Shown here one piece after another: positions 35,597 to 48,009 of a stretch of DNA of 64,000 nucleotides. The stretch covers positions 11,470,001-11,534,000 of the forward strand of contig NC_083511.1 in assembly GCF_032362555.1 (NCBI RefSeq), written 5' to 3'. This stretch comes from Amyelois transitella (lineage: Eukaryota > Arthropoda > Insecta > Lepidoptera > Pyralidae). The position numbers were made by a program, and so were the translations under genes. The notes below the pieces were generated by a model. That model worked only from the letters and a program-made list of their open reading frames with translations, searched no databases and was not told the DNA's origin. The number at the start of each line of letters is the position of its first letter. The first letter of the stretch is position 1.

Positions 35597-36963
35597 AGAA
35601 GACGTTCGTGGCCCGTTCTTCATTCTCTTGTTTCACCGAATCTGACTTTCCCCCCCACATAAATTCAGCACAGCTGCTCACCGTGTCTTTCTATATTGAG
35701 AACCTGTCAGAATCTATTTCCGAGCTGGCGGTCCACGAGTCCAGTTTGCCTGGAATTCGACCTAGCGATCTGGAACTCATGTCGGGGATGCATTTAGTTT
35801 CAGATTTCAGAATAGATTACCGTTGTGGCCTTGATGAAACAATTTTACTATTTACGTTAATAATTGATGCTGTATCTAAAGAATCATTTAGATTTCTGTT
35901 ATTCTTTAAGCTAAATTTTTCAGTTGATTTCTGGGTTTTAGGTAAAGTAGAATACAAAAGCGTGGGTGGACTTCAATTCAAAGACCGGAATCGTGAATAA
36001 CAAAATTTCCAAAACCTTTCTCCATAATAATATAACTACATATTTAATCTGTGACTGAAATTGAAAGATTTTGACATAAGGAAGGGGTCGATCTTTTTAA
36101 ATACGATTGATATCGAACGATAACTTCTCGTATGGTTTTAATTTTAAGTTATTTTTTTAATTCCAGATAAATTTCTGAGTTACTTTCTTTTTTCCTTCGT
36201 TTTTCATTGCTGAGGATCACGCGTGATTGTCGGTAGATATACCTCACTTCTCATTCCGACATTTTGAGCAATATTCCATACAGTAAAAGTGTAAAACAAA
36301 TTTGTGAAACATTTAAAACTTAGTAAGCCTTACTACCTCATACTATATTGTATGAGGATAAATTTTCATTATCTCATCTTAAAATTTAATTCGTTTTAAG
36401 TAAAGAAATCCGATGAATGAGGGAAGTTTTAATAGAAATAACAATGCAATGACTGATACGAATATCTTTTGTTTAATTCAGTTCCCTTTGTTACAAGCAC
36501 TTTAGATAATTCAAGTTAGTCACTGGCTGATAGCAGTCCAATGTATAAATTGTTTACACTTTGATTCAATGCTTTGCTCATGTCATTACTAATTATAATT
36601 TGTGTTTTAAACAAAGTATGAAAAGGTTAAACAGCTTTTCGTTTGTTTTAGGTCTGTAAGTCAAAGATATAAGGACTAGTATCATCCAAAGTTATTAGAA
36701 ATAACTGAGACAAGTTGTAAAGTAGTATATTAATCTGTAAGGTATTCAGTGTTGACTGCGAATCTCAAGGCAATTTGAAAATTCCGTCATAATTTTCTGG
36801 GTTTCTCGTGATCATTAGGCAGATGATGGTTAGAAGCATTGTTATTACTTAGTTATTAACACAACTACTGAGCTGTAAAGGATTGCACAGTTGATACTTT
36901 CTCAAGAAAGATCTGTGCATAGCCGTCATTATGAAAGGTGGTTTAACAAATATTAAGAATAGT

Positions 36964-37233
36964 ACATATGTACATACATACATACATATGGTCACGTCTA
37001 TATCCCATGCGGGATAGACAGAGCCAACAGTCTTGAAGACTAAAATGGCCACGTTCAGCTATTTGGCTTAATGATAGAATTGAGATTCAAATAGTGACAG
37101 GTTGCTAGCCCATCGCCTAAAAGAAGAATCCCAAGTTGATAAGCCTATCCCTTAGTCGCCTTTTACGACATCCATGGGAAAGAGATGGAGTGGGCCTATT
37201 TTTTTTGTATTGGTGCCGGGAACCACACGGCAC
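36964..37233 (-). mobile_element. SINE family A with target duplication
   Basis: A full-length minus-strand copy flanked by ttaagaatagt (36953-36963) and ttaacaatagt (37234-37244), an 11-base duplication with one mismatch. Confidence 0.92.
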
Positions 37234-39411
37234 TTAACAATAGTCTTGATTTTCAATTAGTTTCCAGAAGATCAGAACAGGCCCATTGAGTTTATTTCTT
37301 TAGATGTCGTAGGAGGCTAAACAAATAACTATGTGACGAAAATTCTAAGTTCGGTTTGGTGTAGGCAGGCAGCCGAGATTTACATGCTATCTTTTCTTTT
37401 GAGGAAAAGTGATAAGAGTGTGAGATTCAAAATTTACATGATCTAATATTAGGAACGAATGATGACTTGTTGTTGTATTAAACTAGCATTGTAACAAAGT
37501 TTATTTTAGTGCCTTAATTGACGCTTTGCTTAAATATTTCACAATAACAGCAAGACATATTGATCATGCATTCAGCTAATCACGACCTCATTCACAGCCC
37601 GTTTGCAACCATAAAAGGTCTAAACTCTGATTGTGCTATTCCTTGTATGGAGACCAATGTCCTATACAAGGTTGCCTAGAACTACAATATGGTAAAATAC
37701 AGAGCCAGGAATGCTCCTTGGCCTATAAATAGCCAAGGTCAGGTGCGGTAAGCGGTTGACACCAGATATGATATTGAATCTAATCTCTTGGGAGTGATCA
37801 TGTCTGTAAAGTTATTGCAAGATAAAATGCACATGATTGCTTAGAAAGAACGAGAATGTTTTGATATAAATGATGAACTATAAATAAATTAGGATGCAGT
37901 TGTTTTGGTGATTCAGGCAAATGTTGAATGTAAAGTTTTATATATGCACTTCGCGGATGAAGTTAAAGAAATCGATAAGAGTGGAATATACCTATAATCA
38001 CAGTTTGCCTAATTGCCAAATTAGAATATAATCATAAGGTGTATTACCTACCTATTAATGTATAATTTTATGTAGTCACCAACTGGTAAATGTAGCAAAA
38101 CAGACTTCAAGAAGATTTATCTGCTAGACATTTATCCGAAATCTTTTTTTTCTTTAACCCAAATTCTTTCAATTCTTCTTCATTTACCCAAAGTTGCAGT
38201 AATACTACCAACTTGGTATTTTCTTTGCTTTCGTGCAAAAGGTAATTTGTCTTGGATAGATTTCGTTGTCTAACGGAAAGTTGGGAATCTTTTTTTTGTA
38301 AATGTCAAAGGTGAATGTACTCATAAATTGTATTTTCTTTGTAAACGTTATTTCCAACCCAGAATCGATAAGAAAAATTAACGAGAAACTGCAGTCTCTT
38401 TCGAACTTACGCCATTTCTTCCAAATTAAACGAAGACAAACCAGTTTTTTTGATAGCAATAAAAGAGCTCAATTATTGTAACAATTGCATACACAATTAA
38501 GTTCATCGTAAATCAGCAGAACGGTACGTGTCGAGGCCGCTGTTCTGCTTACGGTGAAATTTTAATAACATGACTTTCTACGTCGCATGGTGGTGGCTGC
38601 GCAAGCGGCTGCGTGACTCATACGGTTCACTGTACTTAAGATCGCGCCTCTGCGCTCAGTCGATCGATTCCCAAATTTGCCGGGATGTGCATATTGAATT
38701 AAATAAAACATTGACCAAGTACATTACACTTGTACGCATTATAATTTAGTCGATGCTAGGATAGGTTCTTACTTATGTACTTCCCTTAATTAATTTAAAG
38801 GTACCTTTTCCCTTGGTAATACTGATTCAGTAAACTACGTATTAGTCATAACAAGTAATTGTTTTTGTTAGGATCTGTAGGATAATATTAATTGTCTTTA
38901 TATTTTTTGTGTTCTGCGAAATACTTGCTTTTTATTACTTGATTCAATTTATCACCTTGATTTAATATAATTTACACGACTTTCTTTTCTACAAAACATT
39001 TTTTCTCTAGAGAGCTTATTCATCAATCATTTCTCTCCTTCTTCGGTTTCGACAATAAATGTAGGTATTTGGCTGCTCGAAAGGCCGGTTTGAGGTCGTT
39101 CGGTCGCGCCCGCCATATGGCGCGTTGGGACATTTTTACGGCGCCAAGAATTAAGATTGCCTTATCTACAATTCTTGTTCTTTTCGTCCATAAAAGGAGT
39201 AAGTAAGAGCTATAAAAACCGCTACAATCACAAATTACAATGGTGCGTTGATTTTGTTTAGTTAGGCACTAACGAAACGACAGATGGTCAAACAACAATT
39301 TAATTTATACCGTCTGTATCTTTTAGGACGAGTGACTCGTGTTCCCCATAGTTATTTTAGCTATTGTGCTTTTATTTTCGAATTTAATCATATGTTCATC
39401 TATATCTGTGG

Positions 39412-39610
39412 TTACCGCTTTGTTACCGCTTCTTCTGCACTGACGCCTTGGAAGCGGCAGTAAACTTAGTTTTTAAGTAATTTATTTGACGTCAACCAAT
39501 GTTGTTAAACCATACGACAATTATTAAGCGATATAATAGTATCCTATAATAATGAATAAAAATTTTGAATTTAGAATTTTTTGAATTTTATCAATACGTA
39601 GAAGTTTTAA
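39412..39610 (+). repeat. Arm of the 'gacgtcaaccaatgttgt' inverted-repeat element
   Basis: Contains 'taccgcttcttctgcactga', then 'cggcagtaaacttag' and 'tgacgtcaaccaatgttgtt'. The same blocks form the left arm of the element at 56660-57810. Confidence 0.78.
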
Positions 39611-40049
39611 ATAATCCATGATATCATTTCATTTCGTATCGCTTTTTTTGCTTTCGTTAAGGTAGTTATGAATCAGGTTACATTATGACTCATGACCTTA
39701 ACCATTTGAGAGATAAACAAACCGTTTAAAAGGCGTCACATATCGATTTGATGCATTCTTAGCTGAACGACATTCAATTCTGATAAGGAAGCCAAACGAA
39801 ACAAGGAAGCATGTTTACGAATACAAATGAGCTGTTGAAATAAGTTTGTTACAAGTACAATGTGTGGCGTGATGGATAATCGGTTCAGTAGAAATAATAA
39901 CTTTCTATTTTTTTTTAAGTTGAAGTAATTAGCAATTTTAAGCATCGATGCACATGCAAATGAAATTCGAAAGAAATTTCTGCATACTTCTGATTATAAA
40001 ATTACTGAATCAATCTAAATAGCTTTTTGTTAATGAATCTTGTTTATAG

Positions 40050-40228
40050 GATATGCTTATAAACTTGGGATTCTTCTTTTAGGCGACGGGCTAGCAACCT
40101 GTCACTTTATGTTACTATCACAATCCGAATTCTATCATTAAGCCAAAAAGCAGAACGTGGCCTATCAGTCTTTTCAAGACTGGTGGCTCTGTCCCTTCAA
40201 GGGATATAAACGTAATTTATGTAGGTAT
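40050..40228 (+). repeat. SINE family A, 5'-truncated
   Basis: From 'aggatatgcttataaacttg' to 'gggatataaacgtaatttat', with a small insertion after 'cctgtcact'. Confidence 0.82.
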
Positions 40229-41244
40229 TTATTAAAACGCCAGCACAGTTGCTTTCCAATCAACCATTTCGTGTAATCCCTTCCCGGGAGACTTAATTTT
40301 CCGGTCCAATTTACAACATTGGGTTGGGTATCTCTTCAAAATTAATTGACGGAGATGCTACCGTGATAATTGGTCTTCTGAGGATTTCAGCGATATGCAC
40401 ATAGCTCTCAGAAATGTTCAACAGACCGTGCCACCTTGCGGTACCTCGTAGATACATGATCTCGCTACTAAATCTCGTATATGGAATCTATTACAGTCCA
40501 CAAAAACTAGGTTTATATCGTTAGCTCTACTTTTTTTTTGGTTTTAAAACATTTGGTTTGTCTATTCAGCCAATATTATGAATCTGGAGTAAGATTTTTA
40601 GTCTATGTTTATGAGCAATTACTTACGAGAGCAGTGGTTTACAAGGTTCTCGCTTTCTTTTAGTGAACGTAGTAAGTTCAGCGGTTTAACAATTAGTAAT
40701 TGTATTTGCTTCAAAGGTTTCGTTAAACACATCATGAAATAAAATTATATGGCAAAGTATTCATACTGTGCTGCTTGTCTTTTATTCTCTGAAGTTTCTT
40801 TCAGTCTCTCAGTCTATAGTTTCTAACATAAAAATGATATTTTATCCGTAATTTGAATCATATAGAAATCTCATCATAAATTCTGTGTGTGATGTAGCCC
40901 TGGAACCCGCCTTTGAAACCTTATTTGGCAGAGACAATGAGCGGTCATCGACACGAGGACTGTGACCGAAAACCGTGTTTCCATCAATGTTTAGTTCCAT
41001 CCATCCATTCCATCATTGATTAGTTAATTTTATAAAAATAACTTAAAGTCAACATCATTGTGTTCAGCTCTTACCAACTTTATATTCATAATAGTACATA
41101 TTTAAACATCAATATGACAAATTATGTTACTCTGCATAAGTTTTATGAAAGACAACCTCTGGAACTATGGAATAGCTTTAGAGAATACTCGTTAATGTTT
41201 AGGTATTAGCTATAAGTACATTAAAATATTGTATTACATTACAT

Positions 41245-41335
41245 TATTGGACATTCTCCAGCTGATTTTTGAATCCTTCAACTACGTTTTGTTCACATAT
41301 CATAGGCTTAATTTTGGTAAAGATTCGCCAAAACG
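41245..41335 (+). repeat. Copy of a 90-base repeat also at 43313-43405
   Basis: Shares 'acattctccag', 'tttttgaatccttcaacta' and 'cgccaaaacgtat' with 43313-43405. The element class is not recognised. Confidence 0.7.
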
Positions 41336-42490
41336 TATATATGATATAAGAGTTTTAACTATTTCATATATTCTTGAATAATATCATGACTTCTACCGAC
41401 ATTTCTATTCATGAATTGTCCTGGATCCTATGCTTATTATGATTTAAATTACTGTTCTCATCCGTATTGTTATTCATAGGTTTCTGATCACATGCTTAGA
41501 AAGACAATAGGGCATCAAGATTCTTAAGACATGACCTAGATGTTATTGTATGTTAGGTCACAGCTTAAGTCTAGGCTTACTAGTTGTGTGACTATTATTA
41601 TACAAGTCATTGGGGTTAAGACGAATATTAGTACATACAAACAGGCGACACAAGCGAAGATGTAAGGCTATTTATAACTCAAAAATATCACAGTAACATA
41701 AAAGTGTTTAAGCTTGCAAATAAAAGAAAATGAGAAAACCAAATTGACTACAATTCCAATCTTTTGAGGATAGATGAATATATGAAACAGATTGCAAAAA
41801 ATTTGCTAGAACGACAATAACATAAATCAATGAAAATGAATTACTAGTTCTGTATTGCCGGTCTAATTTATGCTAATCTGTATCTAAAACATGCCATCCC
41901 ATTAGGAAGACCTTTTTTAACTGAAGTCTAGAATATTATCATATTTGAATACGTTATAGAAGTTTGTTTTGCACATTTTATCTCTTTGAATTTTCAATAT
42001 TTGTGGGCTTCTTTACAAAGTCATTTTACGTACCGAATTTCCATGTAGGAAAAATTCTTGTTTGCTATTTTGAATAGCCCTTACCTACTGCTATCTATCA
42101 ATTTTATGGGCTTTTTATCCTATGAGAGATTAGCCCATAAAGTAACTTGCATCTAATTCCCTTCGTGGATTTTACAACTTGTTTGTGTGCCTATGATCTC
42201 ATCTTGATTTTATCTTTACCAGTCCATGATAGGATTTCACACATATGGTTTTATTTGTTTGTTAATGAAGTAGTGTAGACACAGTTTTATCATTTGGAAT
42301 TCTATGTTAATGTAAGTATGTCGGTTGTCCTATGTTTTTATCTTTATTTTTGATTGTTTTTTATTTTTATTTTTTGATTGATTGAAATTACGTTTCTACT
42401 CGTATTGTTATGGACACAAAAACATGGGCTTCATTCTTTATTTGATACAAAACTTCATGTTAATTGTCGTTGTCATTTTCAAGGAGTTAT

Positions 42491-42612
42491 ATACATACAT
42501 ACATATAATAGAGAGGTAGGCAGAGACTAAAACTTTCCACGTGCTTTCTCAGCATACTTCCTTTGCTTCGCTCGGCAAAGCTCGGCGGTTTCGGGTACTC
42601 TTGACCTGATCG
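42491..42612 (-). repeat. LINE 3' fragment, (TATG)n tail
   Basis: Tail 'atacatacatacat', then 'gaggtaggcagagacta' and 'aagctcggcggtttcgggta', on the minus strand. Confidence 0.83.
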
Positions 42613-42687
42613 AGTTAAGTATATAGCACTCAGTTATAAATATTTAGCATCCCAAAGTGCGTTAATCCTATCATTTATTTATTTGAC

Positions 42688-42931
42688 GGCCTCTGTGTTG
42701 CAGCTGTAGTACGTTTGTCTGTGACATCGGAGGTGCTGGATTCGAATCCCGGCCAGGGCATGATGAGAAAAGAACTTTTTTCTGATTGGCCTGGGTCTTA
42801 GATGTTTATGTATATAAGTATTTATTATAAAATATCGTATCGTTGAGTTAGTATCTCGTAACACAAGTCTCGAACTTACTTCGAGGCTAACTCAATTAGT
42901 GTAATTTTTCCCGTATATATTTATTTATTAC
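42688..42931 (+). repeat. tRNA-derived SINE (family B)
   Basis: Head 'ggcctctgtgttgcagctgt' with a diverged A box, B box 'ggattcgaatcccgg', and tail 'cccgtatatatttattta'. Confidence 0.88.
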
Positions 42932-43312
42932 TCGATTCACCGAGGTATTGCAGGATGTCCCATACCACAATCTCTCATAGGAACAGTCCTCCCATCTCAT
43001 TCATATTCAACCATGGATCCCGCAACACAATTCACCGGAATATGCATTTTGTTTCAACTTGTAGTCTGTCGCTGTCATCAATTTTAAGATTCAACAGCAT
43101 TACTCAGGAAGTGCATGTCTGTTTTTCAGAAAACCATGAATATCTCGTTTGGTACGAGTATTACACATGTCTGATTATCTGATAAATCTATATTGTATTC
43201 ACTTGCACACAAATATATCCATTGACTTATCGGTACACTAAGGTCCAACACTACTTTAAACCAAAGTAACATTAAAAGAGTGTGTATTATTTCCCAATAA
43301 CTACACGTGCTG

Positions 43313-43405
43313 AGTTTTGTGGACATTCTCCAGGAAATTTTTGAATCCTTCAACTAAGTTTTGGCCACTTATCATTGGCTTAATTTCGGTAATGATTTGC
43401 CAAAA
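43313..43405 (+). repeat. Copy of the 90-base repeat also at 41245-41335
   Basis: See 41245-41335; both copies are on the plus strand and about 80 percent alike by eye. Confidence 0.7.
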
Positions 43406-43529
43406 CGTATGTTTAATAGTGGAACAGTACCTACCTAATCTTCGCTTTTGAAAAGTCACAGTACTCAGAAGTTCCGAATGAATATGTCCGGAATTATTCT
43501 TCAATCAGCTTTGCATTTTTGCCTTTTTT

Positions 43530-43735
43530 TGAGGAAACCTGCACATTCAGGCAACTGGATGTGTAACCATGGATCCAAAACGGGTTAGGTTTACCTGCAA
43601 AGGTTGCGAAGGTCTCACACAATCCAGGATCCATGATCAAATACACACCCTGGGCTCCTCTCCAGAGTGGTTAGAATTCTACCTGGACTAAAGCCAAGGG
43701 GAAGGAGCGCTTATTTGAAACACTCAAGTGAAACA
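43530..43735 (+). repeat. Interspersed repeat with 'ctcctctccagagtggttag' block
   Basis: Blocks 'gaggaaacctgcacattcag', 'ggatgtgtaaccatggatcc' and 'gggctcctctccagagtggt' are a familiar moth LINE 3' region. The last block recurs at about 47503-47545 in a thymosin intron. Confidence 0.65.
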
Positions 43736-44010
43736 ACTTTCCTTGCAATATAGTAGGAAGAATGTTCTGTGTGGACGTCTCTCATTACAGTTAGCGCCGG
43801 TCGTGGCCAACATCAGCCCAGATTGCCAGATACACAGCCTGCCCACAATTACAGTTACTAAGTACCAAGTGTGCGTATAAGGGCATTTACCAGCAGCTAA
43901 TATAACCGGTTTATTTTCTTCTGTTTACATTGGTTACTCTAAATTTGTTTGGACTCGATAGCTACAATCTACTTGTTAATTAAGTTTGTAGTTGGTACAT
44001 TCAGTAGACA

Positions 44011-44028
44011 GTAAGTAAGTAAGTAAGT
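44011..44028. repeat. (GTAA)n microsatellite
   Basis: About four tandem gtaa units. Confidence 0.8.
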
Positions 44029-44641
44029 CTGTTTAACTTAGCTTAATGATTTCGGAAAGAAAAAAAATCTTTGCGCTACCAGTCTTTGTTGAATATTTTC
44101 ATTCGAAACTGTTAAGTTTTTACGTTTAATCGAGTCACAGATTTCAATAATAGGACCCCTGCATCTAATGTCTCCACGAATTTATTTTAAGCATTAACCA
44201 GCTGATTTGAATTCAAAGGGTCTTTGTCTGACTGGAAATAGCCCTAAATCTGTTCCGTCTCGGACCATTTGTCGCGTAATGCAGGAAATTCATCGACAAG
44301 TGACTCACACGTTTCTTTATAAACCGTGCATTGACAAGGATAAATACTATGAAGTAGGTATCTAATTGATATCATGTCAATTCAGTTTCGTATAGGTATT
44401 TTGTTAAATAAGTTAATGCAGAGGCCCATTTTCTTCGCGTGTAGGTTTGGTCTGACTAAATTTGAATTTTTAATTAATTAATTTATCTTTATTTAGTGAA
44501 GTTGGTAGTAATTTCCATAGACTAATAGTCTTTTATAAAGCGTGTCGATAATCTCTCCAACGATAATCAAATTTTCTCATTATAATATATTCTGCCATTT
44601 TAATGGCTTCATTGGTAGTAATTAGGCTTATTCACTTGAAT

Positions 44642-44776
44642 CATATGAGCACGTCTGTATCACTTGTGGAGTGAATAGAGCCGGTAGTCTTGAAAGACTG
44701 ACATTCCACGTTTAGTTGGTTAGGCTTAATGATAGATTCAGATAGTGACAGGTTGCTAGCGCATCGCCTAAATTCA
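44642..44776 (-). repeat. SINE family A, 3' half, diverged
   Basis: Minus strand, from 'catatgagcacgtctgtatc' to 'gcgcatcgcctaaattc'. Confidence 0.75.
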
Positions 44777-44888
44777 TTAATGCCAGAATAAAGTATCAAA
44801 ACCTGATTGCACGTAAATAAGAGCTTTAGTTTTCTACCTATAAGTTTTTTTTTGTAAAATTGTGAAAAATTCTTCATTGTTTTAGGCA

Positions 44889-44952
44889 TTTTGTTATTTA
44901 TAACCCGTGATTCTATGAAAATATATAGAATCACGGATTATAAATAACAAGA
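44889..44952. repeat. Long near-perfect hairpin
   Basis: Arms of about 26 bases (around 'cccgtgattctat' and 'atagaatcacgg', extended by 'ttgttatttata' and its reverse) are separated by only a few bases. It lies about 250 bases upstream of the first thymosin coding exon. Confidence 0.82.
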
Positions 44953-45204
44953 TGCTTCATCATAAGAACATCACTTGGCACATTATATTTCGAACTCAAA
45001 GATTTAATACGCTGATGAAATTGTACTTACTATAATTGAGTGCGAATTGTGCTTTACAATAAAAAGTAAAATTTACAAATTAAATTAAACGTACGTAATT
45101 ACGCACCTACATTAAATTACCTTTTTTATTAAAAAAAAATACCTTTTTGTTTAATTAATCCATGACATTTTCCTTAATTTTCAGATTTACCCTCAAATTC
45201 CACA

Positions 45205-47845
45205 ATGGCCTGCTCAGTCAGTGATGCCCCCTCCCTCAAGGACCTCCCGAAGGTAGCCACGGACCTCAAGAGCCAGCTCGAGGGGTTCAACACCAGCTGC
45301 CTGAAAGACGTTGATACCAATGAGAAAATAGTCTTACCATCTGCTGAAGGTAAATAACTACTTTCATTATTTTGGCACCTCACTTAAACCAACATCTAAA
45401 AAACGAAGATACTCTTAGAAATGAAATTTTGATTAATGGCGTATTTTCGACTGAGTCGCCTCCGAAGATTATCTAAAAAGTGAAAAGAAATCACTATACA
45501 CATATAATAAAATGTAATAATATGCTTACATACCAATAGTTTTGAAAGTGTCCACGAAAAGTTACAAAATCCTGAGGTTAATATATCCGACAAAAAGTTA
45601 ACATTGTCACACAATTCCGCGTCATTTTCTGCCTGATTAAAGAAGGTTTTATTTACGGCAGACTTAGCGAAAGAAAGGCAACATTCAGCGCTCCTACAAG
45701 GCGTTGAACAGTTTCAAACTTCCTCCCTCAGGAGAACGGACACCGTTGAAAAAATTGTGCTTCCAAACGCACTAGGTATTTTGTCTGAGTGAACAGTGGA
45801 GTGGGTTTTTAACGCGCAATCGACCATAACACATTATTCAACCGATTTCCTTTTTTTTAAAAATAAAAAAAGTATCAAGCTTAGTGTAATCCATTTTTTT
45901 AAAGTTAGGAAATTGGTCGAAATGTGCACACGTTAACAAATTTCTCATTTTTATTTGCCACTAAACACGTGTGAATGCGAAAGTGGCCTTTCCGCTAATT
46001 TTAACATCAAATATAACAAAAGAAGTTGTTATGAAAAATCTAATCCTTTTAGAAATTTAGTCTTAACGAATTTAACAGAAAATAATCTGCAGTGGTATAT
46101 TTTCTTAGATGGGTGAAAGAAAAAAATTATAAACAAGATTTGAAAAAAATCTTTTGATGCATTTTCGAATAGGTAGCTATCATTCGTTTCAGTCACCAAG
46201 TTCAAAATATGCCACAGCTGCATGTCATTTTTTCTTCGCTTCTAGAAGTATTGCCAGTCGTAAAAAATCAGATGAGTAAAATAAACAAAAATTGTCTATG
46301 TTTCAGATGTTGCCACTGAGAAAACCCAAAATTTATGGGAATCCCTATTTGATGGAATTGAAAAATTCGACGCTAGCAGGTTGAAACACACAGAAATACA
46401 GGAGAAGAACCCTCTTCCTGACAAAGATGGTGAGATTGTACTTTGTTACGAACTTCACGAGAATTGTATGTGCTGTCTGCACTTTATTTTAACAGGCTGT
46501 GCCTTTTATTATTTTAGTTGAATTAATAACATTTAGAAGCAGCCAGTTTTATTGTTTTTGAACATAAAAATAATTTCAAATTTGCTCGTACCATGGCCTA
46601 ATGCCCCAGCATTCATTAAAATGGCACAGGATAATATTCCTAAGTTATATAACTATTTTTATATGTTTATGTAAGCATTTGTGGCACGCTTTTCCTTTTT
46701 ATGCAAAGGTATGATCCTGTGCTGTCTCATAATTATTTAAGATACCTATGCCCCTAACCTCAGAAATTAAAAAAATTTTTTACTGCCAGCTGCCATACTT
46801 TGTGTGGGCAACTACCATGCAACTACATACAATACCAACCTACCACAAATTTATTATGTTTTCATGTCTGTAGTCCTACTGAAAATAGTCATCTTACATT
46901 TTGGCAAAAAATATTTCAAGTGATGAACTATTTAGTAATTATAATGTCACTTATAAAGCCTGTGAATGCGATTTAAATTTAAACCTCGATGTTTTGATTT
47001 GCGCTGTTGAAATGCTTTTTATTTATATGTTTTCCTGCACGATTTGCTTTACACCAGTTGTCGCAGCGGAGAAGGCCCACCAGAACCTGTTAGAGGGAGT
47101 TGAACACTTTGACAAGAGTCAGATGAAACACGCTACTACAGAAGAAAAAAATCCTTTGCCGCCTATGGAAGGTTCATAACGCTGCTTTTATTTTTACGCT
47201 TGTTTTAATTTTAAACAACTGCATGTTTGCACATAAGTCACTGTGAATATCTAGATTCTGAGATTAGCTCGATTTCTTTAAGTGATGTCAAATTTTTAAA
47301 ACAGCTTGTCTGCCAGTCGCCTGACTTTGAGGAAACATACCTATTTAGGGGAATATCAATTTAACGATTCTTTTTATTAATTGCACTATTTATATTGAAT
47401 CATGCAATTCATTTTCATATTTTCTTACTTAAGGACAAAGAGACACATAATCACATATATTGTGATTTGAATTTTACTTTTTGAAAGCATACCTCTGGCT
47501 CCTCTCCAGAGTGGTTAGGATACAACCGGGACTAAAGTCAGGAGGAAAAAGATTGTGATGTGAATTTTTAATATCACTAGTTTTTTTAAGACTCCCCATA
47601 GGCAAAGGAAAAGCCTTTATCTTCCTAACCCATTGCATTAGATAGAGTATAACTTTGGAAATCAAATATAAACAGTGTAAATCTTAACTATGTTTTTAAA
47701 TACAGCTATCGAAGCCGAGAAGGAGAAGAATAAGTTCCTAACTGGTATCGAGAACTTCGACCCCACCAAGTTGAAGCACACAGAAACTTGTGAAAAGAAC
47801 CCACTACCCACCAAGGACGTTATTGAGCAGGAGAAGACCGCCTGA
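45205..47845 (+). CDS. Multi-repeat beta-thymosin (ciboulot type)
   Basis: Beta-thymosin/WH2 repeats bind actin monomers in the cytoplasm; Drosophila ciboulot, a three-repeat relative, supports actin assembly during brain metamorphosis. Coding exons are 45205-45349, 45662-45775, 46307-46429, 47058-47171 and 47706-47845, giving 211 residues. Each exon encodes one repeat, and every junction is phase 1, so internal exons can be skipped without a frameshift. Repeats 3-5 keep the actin-binding signature ([11 protein letters not shown] or close). Repeats 1-2 are variant: repeat 1 has [13 protein letters not shown] and repeat 2 [13 protein letters not shown]. The ATG lies 20 bases past an acceptor (45184), so a non-coding 5' exon exists, perhaps at 28030-28296. 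AATAAA is at 47996-48001. Two frames in this region (46901 and 47662) are not genes in themselves. Confidence 0.95.
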
Positions 47846-47995
47846 ACTGCTCCATCCATAACCTCTCGCAATTATATCTCGCTAGTATCGCTGTATTTTA
47901 AACTCGATGTAAGTTACGTAATAGTCCTGTTTGTGGTGTCCATCTTACAGGGTTGCTGTAAGTTAAAGTGATATATATTAAAAGTGATTCGAGGA

Positions 47996-48001
47996 AATAA
48001 A
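47996..48001 (+). terminator. Poly(A) signal of the thymosin gene
   Basis: AATAAA about 150 bases past the stop; a second possible site is near 48176. Confidence 0.7.
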
Positions 48002-48009
48002 GTATGTTT

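Larger units (their letters stand above)
28297..45184 (+). other. Long non-coding stretch, possibly thymosin intron 1
   Basis: No coding exon is recognised across nearly 17 kb. It holds many SINE and LINE copies listed separately. GC-richer patches at 34650-34720, 38580-38700 and 39070-39150 may be regulatory. The patch at 38580-38700 includes an Inr-like 'gctcagtcg' at about 38655 and could be an alternative promoter. 37250-39400 and 40230-42480 are otherwise featureless apart from the noted repeats. Confidence 0.4.

Noticed and set aside
35608..36000. Open frame of 130 residues on the plus strand
   Set aside because: It starts inside the target duplication of a SINE insertion, has no recognisable domain and no splice context; likely chance.
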